In this document: piece by piece, positions 44,538 through 53,385 of the stretch | Layout of the letters: each line of letters begins with the position of its first letter | Numbering within the stretch: the stretch's first letter is position 1 | DNA from: Halodesulfovibrio aestuarii | GTDB lineage: Bacteria > Desulfobacterota > Desulfovibrionia > Desulfovibrionales > Desulfovibrionaceae | NCBI RefSeq assembly: GCF_050571805.1 | Contig: NZ_CP192219.1 | DNA length: 64,000 nucleotides | Strand: one strand, 5' to 3' | The notes under the pieces: model-generated | Databases searched by the model: none | Told to the model about the DNA's origin: nothing | What the model saw: only the letters and a program-made list of their open reading frames with translations | Program-made: the position numbers and the translations under genes

Positions 44538-44942
44538 ACCAAGTGGCTCCATTCAAAAAAAACAACTCTTACACGCTTACCGCACGCCCCTCAAAGAGCC
44601 ATGGGCTACCGTAGATACATTCCAACTGCGGCACCTGATTCTGTTATGTTTAGGAAAAGACACCTGAAAACAGCCTCACACCCCAGATGATAACCAGTCA
44701 ACACCAAGCAGCTACTTGCAATTATAACAGTAGTCAAAAGCTGGACACACTCAACCTGAAATTCCTATCGGGTCCTTTTTTGCTATCTTAAGGTCATATA
44801 TTTTTTTTATTTTTTGTGCAAAAAATGGAACGCGACCCAAAAAGTACTTTTTGCCAGCATGTACACTTTTATGTATGACACAACCACCTCAAACAAATTC
44901 ACTACACAGGCGACAGCGTCTGTTCTTTAATAGAGAGATACC
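44538..44942. other. Intergenic region
   Basis: Separates the coiled-coil gene (minus) from the radical SAM gene (plus). A palindromic AAAAAGTACTTTTT element lies at 44839-44852. No gene was seen. Confidence 0.4.
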
Positions 44943-46217
44943 ATGGCTTCTTCAAAAATTCGCCCCAAGCTTCTTGTGGCAGACAAAGACGGTAATATTT
45001 ACGATCATCCAGAATTACTTATGCTGTGCCGCCGGGGTAACGATCTTGCGCAGCCGCGTCCGGATGAGTTGATGCCGCTTCCTGAAGGCAGTGATATTTT
45101 TATGTTGCCGGGTCGCCGTGCGCTTGGACTTGATCCGGAAGACGGCCAAGTTGAGCAAATGGAAGAATTTGCAGTGGCAGCATTTGTTGCACCTGCCCAC
45201 ACCCTCACTGCCCATGCTGCATACCAGAGCGATGATGATGCGCCGACTTTGCCGTTGTTCGCATACGGTGCAGTAGGATTTGCCAACGGTAAATTCTATG
45301 TAGCAGCAAAAAAAGTCGATCAGGACGTACGACAGGTTTTCCGCGGGTTCTCCGGTAAAAAAATCAACCGCTTCGCCAACACTCTTTTAGAGAAATACAA
45401 AGAAAACCGTCTTATGCAGCACATCATGAACAAATGTGTGCTCAAATATTCCTGTCCAGCAGCGAAAAACCTTGCAATAGGTCGTTACGAGGCTCCACTG
45501 CCTACCTCCCGTACCTGCAATGCCCGCTGCATCGGCTGTATTTCTTTTCAGGAAAACTCTTCTCAAATCTGTGCTTCCCCGCAGGATCGTCTGGACTTTA
45601 CCCCGACAGCGGAAGAAGTATGCGGCGTAATGCGCCACCATGCAGCAAACGAAAAAGAAAAGCCGATTTTCTCATTCGGTCAGGGCTGCGAAGGTGAACC
45701 GCTGACACAGGCAGATATGATTACCGAAGCAATCACTATGTTTCGTGCGGAAGGCGGACGCGGTACCATTAACATGAATACCAACGCCTCCTTGCCAAAC
45801 AAAGTGGCACAGCTTGCAGATGCAGGGTTGTCATCTATCCGTGTAAGCCTTAACTCTGCCCGAGAAGAAGTATACAATCGCTACTACCGTCCTAACGGCT
45901 ACTGTTTTGCTGACGTAAAACAGTCCATTCTGGAAGCAAAAGCACGCAACAAGTGGGTTTCTCTGAACTTACTCTATTTCCCGGGTGTTACAGACTCTGA
46001 GCCGGAATTTGAAGCACTGGTGAATCTTGTTACGGACACGAAGCTCGACTTTATCCAGCTGCGTAACTTGAATATTGATCCGGAAATGTACTTGGAACTG
46101 CTAAGCGATATAGACTTCGGTGCAAGTATGGGCTTTACCTTCTTCCGAAAAAGGCTCAAAAAAGCATGCCCTTGGATTGATTTCGGGTACTTTAACCCGT
46201 TTGTTGACGAAAAGTAG
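44943..46217 (+). CDS. Radical SAM protein
   Basis: The 424-residue product has the radical SAM cluster motif C-x3-C-x2-C at Cys 192, 196 and 199 ('CNARCIGC'). A family-specific N-terminal domain of about 190 residues precedes it. 'GQGCEGEPL' after the cluster and 'MNTNASLPNKVAQLADAGLSSIRVS', shortened here to its N-x-N-A core, are the usual barrel strands. The reaction and substrate are unknown. AGAGAG precedes the ATG. It is followed by a terminator and then by a MATE transporter in the same direction. Confidence 0.85.
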   Translation: MASSKIRPKLLVADKDGNIYDHPELLMLCRRGNDLAQPRPDELMPLPEGSDIFMLPGRRALGLDPEDGQVEQMEEFAVAAFVAPAHTLTAHAAYQSDDDAPTLPLFAYGAVGFANGKFYVAAKKVDQDVRQVFRGFSGKKINRFANTLLEKYKENRLMQHIMNKCVLKYSCPAAKNLAIGRYEAPLPTSRTCNARCIGCISFQENSSQICASPQDRLDFTPTAEEVCGVMRHHAANEKEKPIFSFGQGCEGEPLTQADMITEAITMFRAEGGRGTINMNTNASLPNKVAQLADAGLSSIRVSLNSAREEVYNRYYRPNGYCFADVKQSILEAKARNKWVSLNLLYFPGVTDSEPEFEALVNLVTDTKLDFIQLRNLNIDPEMYLELLSDIDFGASMGFTFFRKRLKKACPWIDFGYFNPFVDEK

Positions 46218-46238
46218 AATCACTACGACTACAAGCAA

Positions 46239-46266
46239 GTCTGCATCCAAGTTACCGGATGCAGAC
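46239..46266 (+). terminator. Intrinsic terminator of the radical SAM gene
   Basis: GTCTGCATCC/GGATGCAGAC stem, 8-base loop, T6 after. Confidence 0.85.
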
Positions 46267-46293
46267 TTTTTTATTTTGCGGGAGCAAAAAAAC

Positions 46294-47625
46294 ATGACCA
46301 CTACGACAGAATCTTTAAACGAACATGCCTACAGGAATGCTCCTGCAAAAACGTTTGCAAGCATGTCGGTTCCAGTTCTGTTATCACTCATTGCAGAGCC
46401 GCTTACCGGTCTTGTTGACACTGCATTTGTTGCAAAACTCGGCACAGAACCACTTGCAGCGCTCGGCATTGGCACCATGGTGCTTACCTCTGCGTTCTGG
46501 ATTTTCAATTTTCTCGGAATAGGAACACAGACAGAAATTGCACACAGCATCGGTGCTGAAAACAAAACAGAAACAGCAACCATCGCCAGCACATCACTTC
46601 TGCTGGCACTTGGCATCGGCCTTGTCTCAGCCCTGCTGCCTCTGTTATTCCTGCCGCAAATTTCACAGTTCATGGGCGCAGAAGGCGTCATGCAGAGTCT
46701 GTCCATCGACTACATGACATGCAGACTCGCAGGGGGGCCAGCCGTGCTCTTTACCATGGCAGCCTTCGGTATTTTTCGCGGGTTACAGGACATGCGCACA
46801 CCGCTCGTCGTCACAACCGTCGTTAACGCGCTCAACGTACTGCTCGACTGGCTGCTCATCTTCGGTCACGGCCCGTTTCCGGAACTCGGCGTAACCGGTG
46901 CGGCACTGGCAACAACTATCAGCCAGTACATAGGCATGGCCATCACCCTCTACGCGCTGCACAGAAAGCTCGGTCTGACACCAAAATTTGATATCCCGCG
47001 CTGCAAACGTCTGCTCTCCATCGGCTGGGATATGACAGTCCGTACAGGACTTGTCATAGCCTTTCTGCTCTACTGCACACGCACTGCAACTCAGGCAGGC
47101 GCCATCGAAGGCGCAGCACATCAGGGTATTCGGCAGTTTGTTGTATTCAACACCATGTTGCTGGATACCTTCGCCATCACAGGCCAAAGCCTTTCCGGCT
47201 ATTTCAAGGGCAAAAACGACAACCTGATGATCAAGCAAGTCGTCCGCCAAACCTTCGGATACAGCTTCATAACAGGCATCATAATCGGCGTGCTCATGAT
47301 AGCAGGAGCCGATATTTTTGCCGGGCTTCTTATTCCGCTGGAATCATATGCCGCTTTCATCCCTGCATGGACAGTAGTTGCTATTTTTCAGCCAACGAAC
47401 TCACTTTCCTACGCAACAGACGGTATCCTCTGGGGCATCGGTGATTTTGCGTTTACCCGAAATGCCATGTGCATTTCCTGCCTCATCGGCATAGGATTCA
47501 TTGCACTCATAACCATGTTCCAGCCACCACACCCCCTTGTGTGGATCTGGCTCGCAACCGGTGGCATGATGCTTATCCGCTCCGCGCTTGGTTGTTACCG
47601 ATGCTGGCAGCTTACCAAGGTCTAA
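46294..47625 (+). CDS. MATE family efflux transporter
   Basis: ATG at 46294 (GGGAG upstream) gives 443 residues; the frame extends into the previous gene, which is ignored. Twelve hydrophobic spans fit MATE exporters. 'SVPVLLSLIAEPLTGLVDTAFVAKLG' at the N-terminus (shortened: P-L-x-G-x-V-D-T) and 'GIFRGLQDMRTPL' at the end of the first half are family signatures. The group (DinF-like) moves drugs or metabolites with Na or H exchange. It is ended by a palindromic terminator. Confidence 0.92.
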   Translation: MTTTTESLNEHAYRNAPAKTFASMSVPVLLSLIAEPLTGLVDTAFVAKLGTEPLAALGIGTMVLTSAFWIFNFLGIGTQTEIAHSIGAENKTETATIASTSLLLALGIGLVSALLPLLFLPQISQFMGAEGVMQSLSIDYMTCRLAGGPAVLFTMAAFGIFRGLQDMRTPLVVTTVVNALNVLLDWLLIFGHGPFPELGVTGAALATTISQYIGMAITLYALHRKLGLTPKFDIPRCKRLLSIGWDMTVRTGLVIAFLLYCTRTATQAGAIEGAAHQGIRQFVVFNTMLLDTFAITGQSLSGYFKGKNDNLMIKQVVRQTFGYSFITGIIIGVLMIAGADIFAGLLIPLESYAAFIPAWTVVAIFQPTNSLSYATDGILWGIGDFAFTRNAMCISCLIGIGFIALITMFQPPHPLVWIWLATGGMMLIRSALGCYRCWQLTKV

Positions 47626-47680
47626 TTTTTCGACATAGTTCCGGCATTTCGTCTGCGACAACTAGAAAAACTTTCCATAA

Positions 47681-47714
47681 AAAAGGGCTGTTCTTACGTA
47701 AGAACAGCCCTTTT
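47681..47714. terminator. Intrinsic terminator, perfect palindrome
   Basis: AAAAGGGCTGTTCTTAC paired with its exact complement, 17 bp with no free loop bases; can act in both directions (MATE gene plus, GNAT gene minus). Confidence 0.85.
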
Positions 47715-47803
47715 CAATAGTATTTAGAAAATCTGCCTACTCATGGCATCTCTTCGTACGTTGAATGTAGCAGATAGTGCCAACACACTGCGGCTCTCTG
47801 TTG

Positions 47804-48319
47804 TTACTCTGAGCTCACATTGAAAGCATCATGCGCAATGATTTCGCCTTGTGGCGCCTTGTCAGAAAAAGACAAGCCAAGAACAAACTGGTCCGGTACT
47901 CCAGCATACGTCAGACCGGCTATGCCTTTAAAACCAAAACGCGTATAGAATTCTGGATCACCAACCAGAACTACACCCTTTGCACCCTTTTTCCGCATCT
48001 GCTGCAAAGCCTCACGAACGAGGGAAGAACCGATTCCGGCACCCTGCCGGCTTGGTATAACCCCCACAGGGCCAAGGAGATACCACCCCTGTCTGACTTC
48101 GCCAACTGTTGCAGGTGACATGGCAATATGCCCAACCGCTTCCCCGTTTTCTTCTGCCAGAAGCGAAAGACTCAGGGAGTTCGAGGCGCGCAGGCGTTCA
48201 ACAATTCGATGCTCTGTAGGTTCAGCACCGGGCTTATGCATAGGATGCCCTTTAAAGGCTGCATATTGTATCTGCGAAATACGATCAACATCGTTAGGTA
48301 GTTCGTCTTTAAGTAGCAT
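47804..48319 (-). CDS. GNAT family N-acetyltransferase
   Basis: ATG at 48319 is chosen because AGGAG precedes it. The 171-residue product is a YhbS-like (COG3153) acetyltransferase. The acetyl-CoA loop reads 'VIPSRQGAGIGSSLVREAL' (Q-G-x-G-x-G/S), with 'LGPVGV' before it, and 'GVVLVGDPEFYTRFGF' follows. The substrate is unknown. It stands alone; the shared terminator at 47681-47714 may end it. Confidence 0.88.
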   Translation of the reverse strand: MLLKDELPNDVDRISQIQYAAFKGHPMHKPGAEPTEHRIVERLRASNSLSLSLLAEENGEAVGHIAMSPATVGEVRQGWYLLGPVGVIPSRQGAGIGSSLVREALQQMRKKGAKGVVLVGDPEFYTRFGFKGIAGLTYAGVPDQFVLGLSFSDKAPQGEIIAHDAFNVSSE

Positions 48320-48855
48320 TAGTCCACTCCTTGTGTGCGACAATGTTTGTGTGGTCGGAAGACCAACAAATAAATGTAGTCGACACATGCAGCGTTCGCT
48401 GCACATGTAAACCGATAATACGCGCAAATAAGTGGTTGCTAGACGAGAACACAAAAAGCATACCCCACACACTCGGGGGTTGGCTTAAAAATAAGTGTAA
48501 CTACTCGCTTTCGCGAGATAAGAGTAGAGTTCGCACTATACGAATAACGTCCTAAATAAAAAACACTTACTGGTTGCGACTCTCGCTAACAACCAGCTTC
48601 ACAAGATCCATTCGTTTTCTAATCAAAAAAACCTCTTTACGTTTAGTTAAGATTCATATTTTTTACATCTTACAACTTTCTATGTCAACAATACCAAATA
48701 GATAGCCACCATCCCTTCAAACAGCATATTTCAGATAAGATTAAAAAAGGGCTCTCCTACGTATTAAGGACAGCCCTTTGGAATGAAAAGGTAGTAAACC
48801 GCGAGGCTGCCATATAAGACGTGCTGTCCTCGCAGGTAAAAGTCCGCCGCAACCT
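48320..48855. other. Intergenic region
   Basis: About 535 bases. It holds an inverted repeat CTACTC/GAGTAG with an inner CTCGC/GCGAG hairpin (48502-48528) and the catalase terminator. No gene with a ribosome site was seen. Confidence 0.45.
48745..48779 (-). terminator. Intrinsic terminator of the catalase gene
   Basis: AAAGGGCT-TCCT/AGGA-AGCCCTTT stem, followed by T6 on the minus strand. Confidence 0.75.
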
Positions 48856-50367
48856 CTACAGATCGGCAGTCGCAGCTACACGCTCTTCCTGAGACATAGA
48901 CGCAAGCCGCTCCACGAGTCCGAGATCAAGCTGTAGCCCTTTCGCGACCCGTTCTCCGTAGTCTTTATCAGCCAGATAAAAGATGGCACATTGACGCAGT
49001 TTGATGCGTAGCGGCACCTCTGCCATATTCCCAAGAATATTTGTTATGAGGCTGTCACGGTCTGCCATGGTCATAACGTTACGGTAAAGATTACCTGCTT
49101 GTACGTAGTCGTCGTTTGGATGTGTAAATTCATAACGGGAGGCAGCGCTATGCAGTGGAATTTCCGGTTCTTCATTTTTTCCCTCAGGCTGAATCGTGCT
49201 GAAGCTGTTCGGCCAATAGTTTGGCCTTCCAAGCCCATTTTCGTCTACACGCATGGCACCATCACGCTGATGGTTTAACTGCTGAGAATTTTTAGGTTGA
49301 TTCACAGGAATAAGATTGTAGTTAGGGCCTAAACGATGCAGATGCGTGTCGTGGTAAGAGAAAAGACGCCCCTGCAACATTTTGTCGGGCGATACGCCGA
49401 TGCCGGGTACAAGGTTGCTTGGGTTGAATGCTGCCTGTTCCACTTCCGCAAAATAGTTTTCAGGATTGCGATTAAACACAAGCTTGCCAACAGTGATTGG
49501 CGGAACTTGGCTATGCGGCCAAACTTTCGTGATATCAAAAATGTCCCACTCAAAGGTTTCGGCCTGCTCAGGGGTAAGAATTTGCATTTCGAGCGTCCAC
49601 GACGGAAAGTCGCCGTTTGCGATAGAATTGTAAAGATCACGCGTAGCATGGTCAGGGTCTTTCCCGCACATGTCCTTAGCTTCGGCACCGTTAAAGTTTT
49701 TAATGCCTTGATCTGTTTTAAAATGATACTGCACCCAGAAATATTCACCTTTGTCATTGTACCACTTGTACGTATGGCTGGAATAACCGTTCATATTACG
49801 ATACGTGGCAGGCGTGCCCCTGTCTGAAAACAGGATGGTTACCTGATGGATGGACTCCGGTGTAAGTGACCAGAAATCCCAAGCCATGGTTGGGCTTTTC
49901 AAGTTTGTTGAAGGATCACGCTTCTGAGTATGGATAAAATCAGGAAATTTGAGTGGATCACGGATAAAAAACACAGGCGTATTGTTGCCTGTCATGTCGT
50001 AGTTACCTTCTTCGGTATAAAATTTTAAGGCAAATCCGCGAGGGTCACGTTCCGCATCGGCACTGCCCTTTTCTCCACCAACCGTAGAAAAACGGGCGAA
50101 TACATCGGTCTTTTTACCTACAGAAGACAAAAAAGCAGCCTTTGTGTACTTGGTGACGTCTGCTGTCACCTCAAAGTATCCATACGCCCCCGCACCCTTG
50201 GCATGTACAACGCGCTCGGGAATACGCTCGCGATCAAAATGCCCCAGCTTTTCCAATAAATGAACATCCTGCATAAGCAACGGGCCACGTTCCCCAGCAG
50301 TCAATGAATTCAAATCGTTCCCGACAGGACGCCCGAAGGCTGTTTTCATAGTATCTTTTTTAGCCAT
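48856..50367 (-). CDS. katA: Monofunctional heme catalase
   Basis: The 503-residue enzyme breaks down hydrogen peroxide. The catalytic His lies in 'ERVVHAKGAGAYG', the catalytic Asn in 'GNNTPVFFIRDPLKFPDF' and the heme-ligand Tyr in 'RLFSYHDTHLHRLGPNY'. Length and motifs fit small-subunit clade 3 catalases. GAGGAA precedes the ATG. It is a single-gene unit with a 300-base upstream region; no clear PerR or OxyR box was recognised. It fits an anaerobe that faces oxygen at times. Confidence 0.97.
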   Translation of the reverse strand: MAKKDTMKTAFGRPVGNDLNSLTAGERGPLLMQDVHLLEKLGHFDRERIPERVVHAKGAGAYGYFEVTADVTKYTKAAFLSSVGKKTDVFARFSTVGGEKGSADAERDPRGFALKFYTEEGNYDMTGNNTPVFFIRDPLKFPDFIHTQKRDPSTNLKSPTMAWDFWSLTPESIHQVTILFSDRGTPATYRNMNGYSSHTYKWYNDKGEYFWVQYHFKTDQGIKNFNGAEAKDMCGKDPDHATRDLYNSIANGDFPSWTLEMQILTPEQAETFEWDIFDITKVWPHSQVPPITVGKLVFNRNPENYFAEVEQAAFNPSNLVPGIGVSPDKMLQGRLFSYHDTHLHRLGPNYNLIPVNQPKNSQQLNHQRDGAMRVDENGLGRPNYWPNSFSTIQPEGKNEEPEIPLHSAASRYEFTHPNDDYVQAGNLYRNVMTMADRDSLITNILGNMAEVPLRIKLRQCAIFYLADKDYGERVAKGLQLDLGLVERLASMSQEERVAATADL

Positions 50368-50664
50368 ACAACTATTCCTCTCTATCTATTGTGCGAGTTA
50401 TGTTAATTTCAACAAAACTATTTTGCGCAGAGTGAGACAAAGTTACTACATCCCCACCGCAACACCATTGATAAACCCACATGAATAGACAAATTAGAAT
50501 TGATGAGACCGACTTCTTAAGCTTATTCTCTTTCTAGTATCAGAAATCAGACCAGCATGACATGCATACTTATCTACTACACCATTAGAACAAACTATCT
50601 TATGCATACCTTTTTTATTTTTTATATAACATGACGTGCAGTCATATATCATACTGAGAAAAAT

Positions 50665-51060
50665 ATGTTTAGCATGTATGAAAAACTCCCGGAATGGTTA
50701 CGCTGGATACTTTTCCTCCCCCTTTTCTTCGGGATAATGTTCGCATTCAGTTTTATTTTTCGGATGGCGAGCAGCAACATTGTGGGCACCTTCTTTTATG
50801 GCAGAATCCTTGCTCCTTTCGTCGGTGGTGCTGCACTTGTATACTTTGCAAGCCGACTTATCCCGAGAGCTAAGATCATTACATCCTATCTTATCTGCAG
50901 CATCTGGATCCCGCTTGTTTCACTTGGCATACTCTCCTTTATTGCTGTCCCCCCAAATCAGGGTGGATTCACACAAGGAGAACTCATCCAAGCCTCCTGC
51001 GCGTTCATCGGCTCACTCTTCTTTACTCTTCAGGCACATAAAAAATATCGTAAACGCTAA
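50665..51060 (+). CDS. Small hypothetical membrane protein
   Basis: The 131-residue product has four hydrophobic spans (about 13-32, 43-62, 68-88 and 108-125) and a basic C-terminal tail ('HKKYRKR'). No family is recognised. The ribosome site is weak (GAGAAA). It stands between catalase and another membrane-protein gene that runs the other way. Confidence 0.6.
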   Translation: MFSMYEKLPEWLRWILFLPLFFGIMFAFSFIFRMASSNIVGTFFYGRILAPFVGGAALVYFASRLIPRAKIITSYLICSIWIPLVSLGILSFIAVPPNQGGFTQGELIQASCAFIGSLFFTLQAHKKYRKR

Positions 51061-51088
51061 AAGCATCTTCAGGTAGTAAGGCAAAAAA

Positions 51089-51112
51089 AAGCCCTCGCAA
51101 AGTGCGAGGGCT
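51089..51112. terminator. Intrinsic terminator, bidirectional
   Basis: AAGCCCTCGCA/TGCGAGGGCTT stem with a 3-base loop. The A8 on the left makes it strongest for the minus gene at 51130. Confidence 0.8.
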
Positions 51113-51129
51113 TATTTGTCTTCATGTTG

Positions 51130-51936
51130 CTATAATAACTTATCTGCCTGAGACGGCGGAAGAGATTTTGGTTCGATAACGGTGCCACCTTCGACAGCGT
51201 TTTCTGGACTGATATCAATTGGGCCTCTGCCATCAATACTTGAATCAGCAATAAGCATTCTACCGTCGGAGGTAATAGCAGTTTTCTGATCAATGATGGC
51301 TATGCCGGTGCGTTCAAGAACTTCGCGTCTAAACGCGTATTCTTCAGCGACTCGACGAGTACGGTACATAAAATACATTTTGCAGACATAACTTACTATC
51401 CATGCTGCAACCAGACCAACACTGATCCAGATGGCGAGTTCTGCCGCAACTTCGCCAAGTTTTAGGATAAAACCTATAATAACATCCATATTATACAACA
51501 ACATACCCACAAACAAGAACCCTGCAAGCAGAATTGTTGTAGGCATACCATTGATAAGATGAATCCAGTTTCGCATTCTTTCAGGAATATGTTCGTTGTC
51601 GACTTCAGACATTACAGGATCACCGTTGATAAAGCGGTTGAATCCCATCCCAATGATCTGGATGATGAACATAACTGCAATTGGAGCGAGCAATACAGCG
51701 ACAAGGTACGCTTTCCAAGGGAACAGGTACTCCATATTCCCATCAGCGGTTGGGTGCAGATTAGTAACACCGTGAAGTATAGCAACAACCGTTACTACAC
51801 ATTCAACAATGATGATACCGAGTGCAATGTATGTAAGAAGAGACTTTTTTTCTTTCTCGTTGAGGACAGCCCCCAAGCTGCCGGGCGCAAAAGAATGAGT
51901 GCTCTTTTTCTGGGTATCGTTTTCGGTTTCGCTCAT
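51130..51936 (-). CDS. Hypothetical membrane protein with cytoplasmic tail
   Basis: The 268-residue product has four membrane spans (about 33-55, 73-96, 131-152 and 166-186) and a soluble C-terminal tail of about 75 residues. The tail has 'TGIAIIDQKTAITSDGRMLIADSSIDGRGPIDISPE', shortened here as an acidic, glycine-containing stretch. GGAAGATAG lies before the ATG. No family is recognised; it may be lineage-specific. Confidence 0.65.
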   Translation of the reverse strand: MSETENDTQKKSTHSFAPGSLGAVLNEKEKKSLLTYIALGIIIVECVVTVVAILHGVTNLHPTADGNMEYLFPWKAYLVAVLLAPIAVMFIIQIIGMGFNRFINGDPVMSEVDNEHIPERMRNWIHLINGMPTTILLAGFLFVGMLLYNMDVIIGFILKLGEVAAELAIWISVGLVAAWIVSYVCKMYFMYRTRRVAEEYAFRREVLERTGIAIIDQKTAITSDGRMLIADSSIDGRGPIDISPENAVEGGTVIEPKSLPPSQADKLL

Positions 51937-52095
51937 TATCCTATCTTCCTCCTACAGCAACAAGTGCTGATTTCTATACAGTCAAGGACTTGCTACAGGA
52001 CTGAACTGTTTTTTTCAAGCATGTAAAAAAGAAAAAAAACTTTCTATGCTGTTCAATATCCTGATTATTATAGGTGAAACGCAGGTTTCAGCACT

Positions 52096-52359
52096 TTATA
52101 GAAAACTCTGTATAGGATGTTCCGCTAAATAGTCCTGTACTTCGTTCGGCAACAAATCTTTTTCTATTGGTGCGAACCGCTTAACACGTGTTCCGTCTGC
52201 CAACTCTTTTTCCCCGTAAAATTCCGCCGCTGGCCGCGTAAACCATGCGTAATCACTTGCGTAAAGTGTCCGATAGATAACAACCACTTCCTCTGTTGTT
52301 GTATCAAACGCTTCTGAGACTGTCTGATAGAACTTCCCCTTAAAATGCCTGTAGTACAT
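52096..52359 (-). CDS. DUF1653 family protein
   Basis: The 87-residue product matches DUF1653: 'YRHFKGKFYQTVSEAFDTTTEE' at the start, 'VVIYRTLY' and 'AWFTRPAAEFYGE' in the middle, 'VKRFAPIE' near the end. The family folds as a small beta barrel and is often found near metabolic or stress genes; the function is unknown. It lies 33 bases after a newly recognised 57-residue gene on the same strand and is probably transcribed with it. Confidence 0.85.
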   Translation of the reverse strand: MYYRHFKGKFYQTVSEAFDTTTEEVVVIYRTLYASDYAWFTRPAAEFYGEKELADGTRVKRFAPIEKDLLPNEVQDYLAEHPIQSFL

Positions 52360-52392
52360 GTAGCCTCACTCTATTCGACAATCACCGAAACG

Positions 52393-52566
52393 CTATTCAT
52401 CTGCTATAATTACACTTTCAGAGAAACCGTCACAGTTTTGACAAGAAAAAAAAGAATACGGTTGATGTTCAAAGGCAATATATCCCCCTAGCACACCAAA
52501 CCGTTGACTTAGAATAGCCTCGCAGTCTGCTTCTTGTAAAGTCTGCAAGTAAAACTTACCTGACAT
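52393..52566 (-). CDS. Small hypothetical protein (57 aa) upstream of DUF1653
   Basis: ATG at 52566 with GAGGAG just upstream opens a 57-residue frame that ends with TAG at 52393. It was found by reading the minus strand. The product has a pair of cysteines in 'SCQNCDGFSES' and ends in 'VIIADE'. Composition and frame look coding. No family is recognised. The spacing to the DUF1653 gene (33 bases) suggests one transcript. Confidence 0.6.
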   Translation of the reverse strand: MSGKFYLQTLQEADCEAILSQRFGVLGGYIAFEHQPYSFFSCQNCDGFSESVIIADE

Positions 52567-52644
52567 TACTCCTCTATCCCTATCCGTTAATATTCTTTGC
52601 TTTCAGGCGGGTTACGAAGCAATCCCCCGAAAAGAGGGCGTAAG

Positions 52645-52691
52645 AAAAGTCAAATCACCACAACATAATATGCTGTGATGATTTGACTTTT
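52645..52691 (-). terminator. Intrinsic terminator of the lut operon
   Basis: AAAAGTCAAAT/ATTTGACTTTT outer stem with an inner CACA/TGTG stem; the transcript ends in TTTTCTT on the minus strand. Confidence 0.7.
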
Positions 52692-52719
52692 CTACATCAC
52701 CCGATGTCGAGTGATTTCT

Positions 52720-53385
52720 TTACTCTGTAATGAAGACTATAAGGTCTGTAGGCCCGTGCACTCCAAATTGGAGAATCAATTCAATATCCGCAGTTTTTGA
52801 AGGGCCTGAAATAAGTAACGCATTCGTCGGAATATCCTTATTCCATTTCAGTTTTTTAATGGCTTCCTGAAACGATGTGTATATCGTATCTGCCTCAACC
52901 ACCACTACATGCAACGGCGGAACAATAGACATAAGCCGTGGTTCTTCTACCGTAGGCCACAGGATAACGGCTGCAGATTCCGCGATACCGCCAAGACTTC
53001 CTGTTACTGCACCGTCACAGGTAAACAGCTCTTCTTTAAATTGTTCGATAGTTTCTTTCCATGTAATGAGCTTACAAGAACTATCCTTTGCCCAGTTTGC
53101 GGCCAGAGCCTTTCCTACAGGAGTGTTCGGTGCATGGAGCAACGTCTTCTGTCCACGCTCCTCCACCAGTTTTTGCAGGGCTGGAACCCATTCTGTTCCC
53201 TTGGTACGGAACACTTCCGTCCGCACGGCACTCATACGTTCTGTAAATTCTGCAATATTTTTATCTTTTGACTGACTTTTGATGTTCCAGACCTTTTTCT
53301 GCGGAATATAGGCGTCACGTCCATATTGCTGCGCATTGTACAGGCGGCTCAAGATGCGTTCTCTGCTTTCAGCACTGCTACTCAT
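52720..53385 (-). CDS. lutC: Lactate utilization protein C
   Basis: The 221-residue product is a LUD-domain protein of the LutC/YkgG type. It shows 'GAVTGSLGGIAESAAVILWPTVEEPRLMSIVPPLHVVVV' in its core (shortened: G-x-x-G-I-A-E-S-x-A-V). LutC completes the LutABC complex that oxidises L-lactate to pyruvate through iron-sulfur clusters. It overlaps lutB by 8 bases and is the last gene of the operon. Confidence 0.92.
   Translation of the reverse strand: MSSSAESRERILSRLYNAQQYGRDAYIPQKKVWNIKSQSKDKNIAEFTERMSAVRTEVFRTKGTEWVPALQKLVEERGQKTLLHAPNTPVGKALAANWAKDSSCKLITWKETIEQFKEELFTCDGAVTGSLGGIAESAAVILWPTVEEPRLMSIVPPLHVVVVEADTIYTSFQEAIKKLKWNKDIPTNALLISGPSKTADIELILQFGVHGPTDLIVFITE

Noticed and set aside
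48502..48528. Inverted repeat in the gap between the GNAT and catalase genes as a possible mobile-element end
   Set aside because: No transposase, no target duplication and no second copy were seen nearby.
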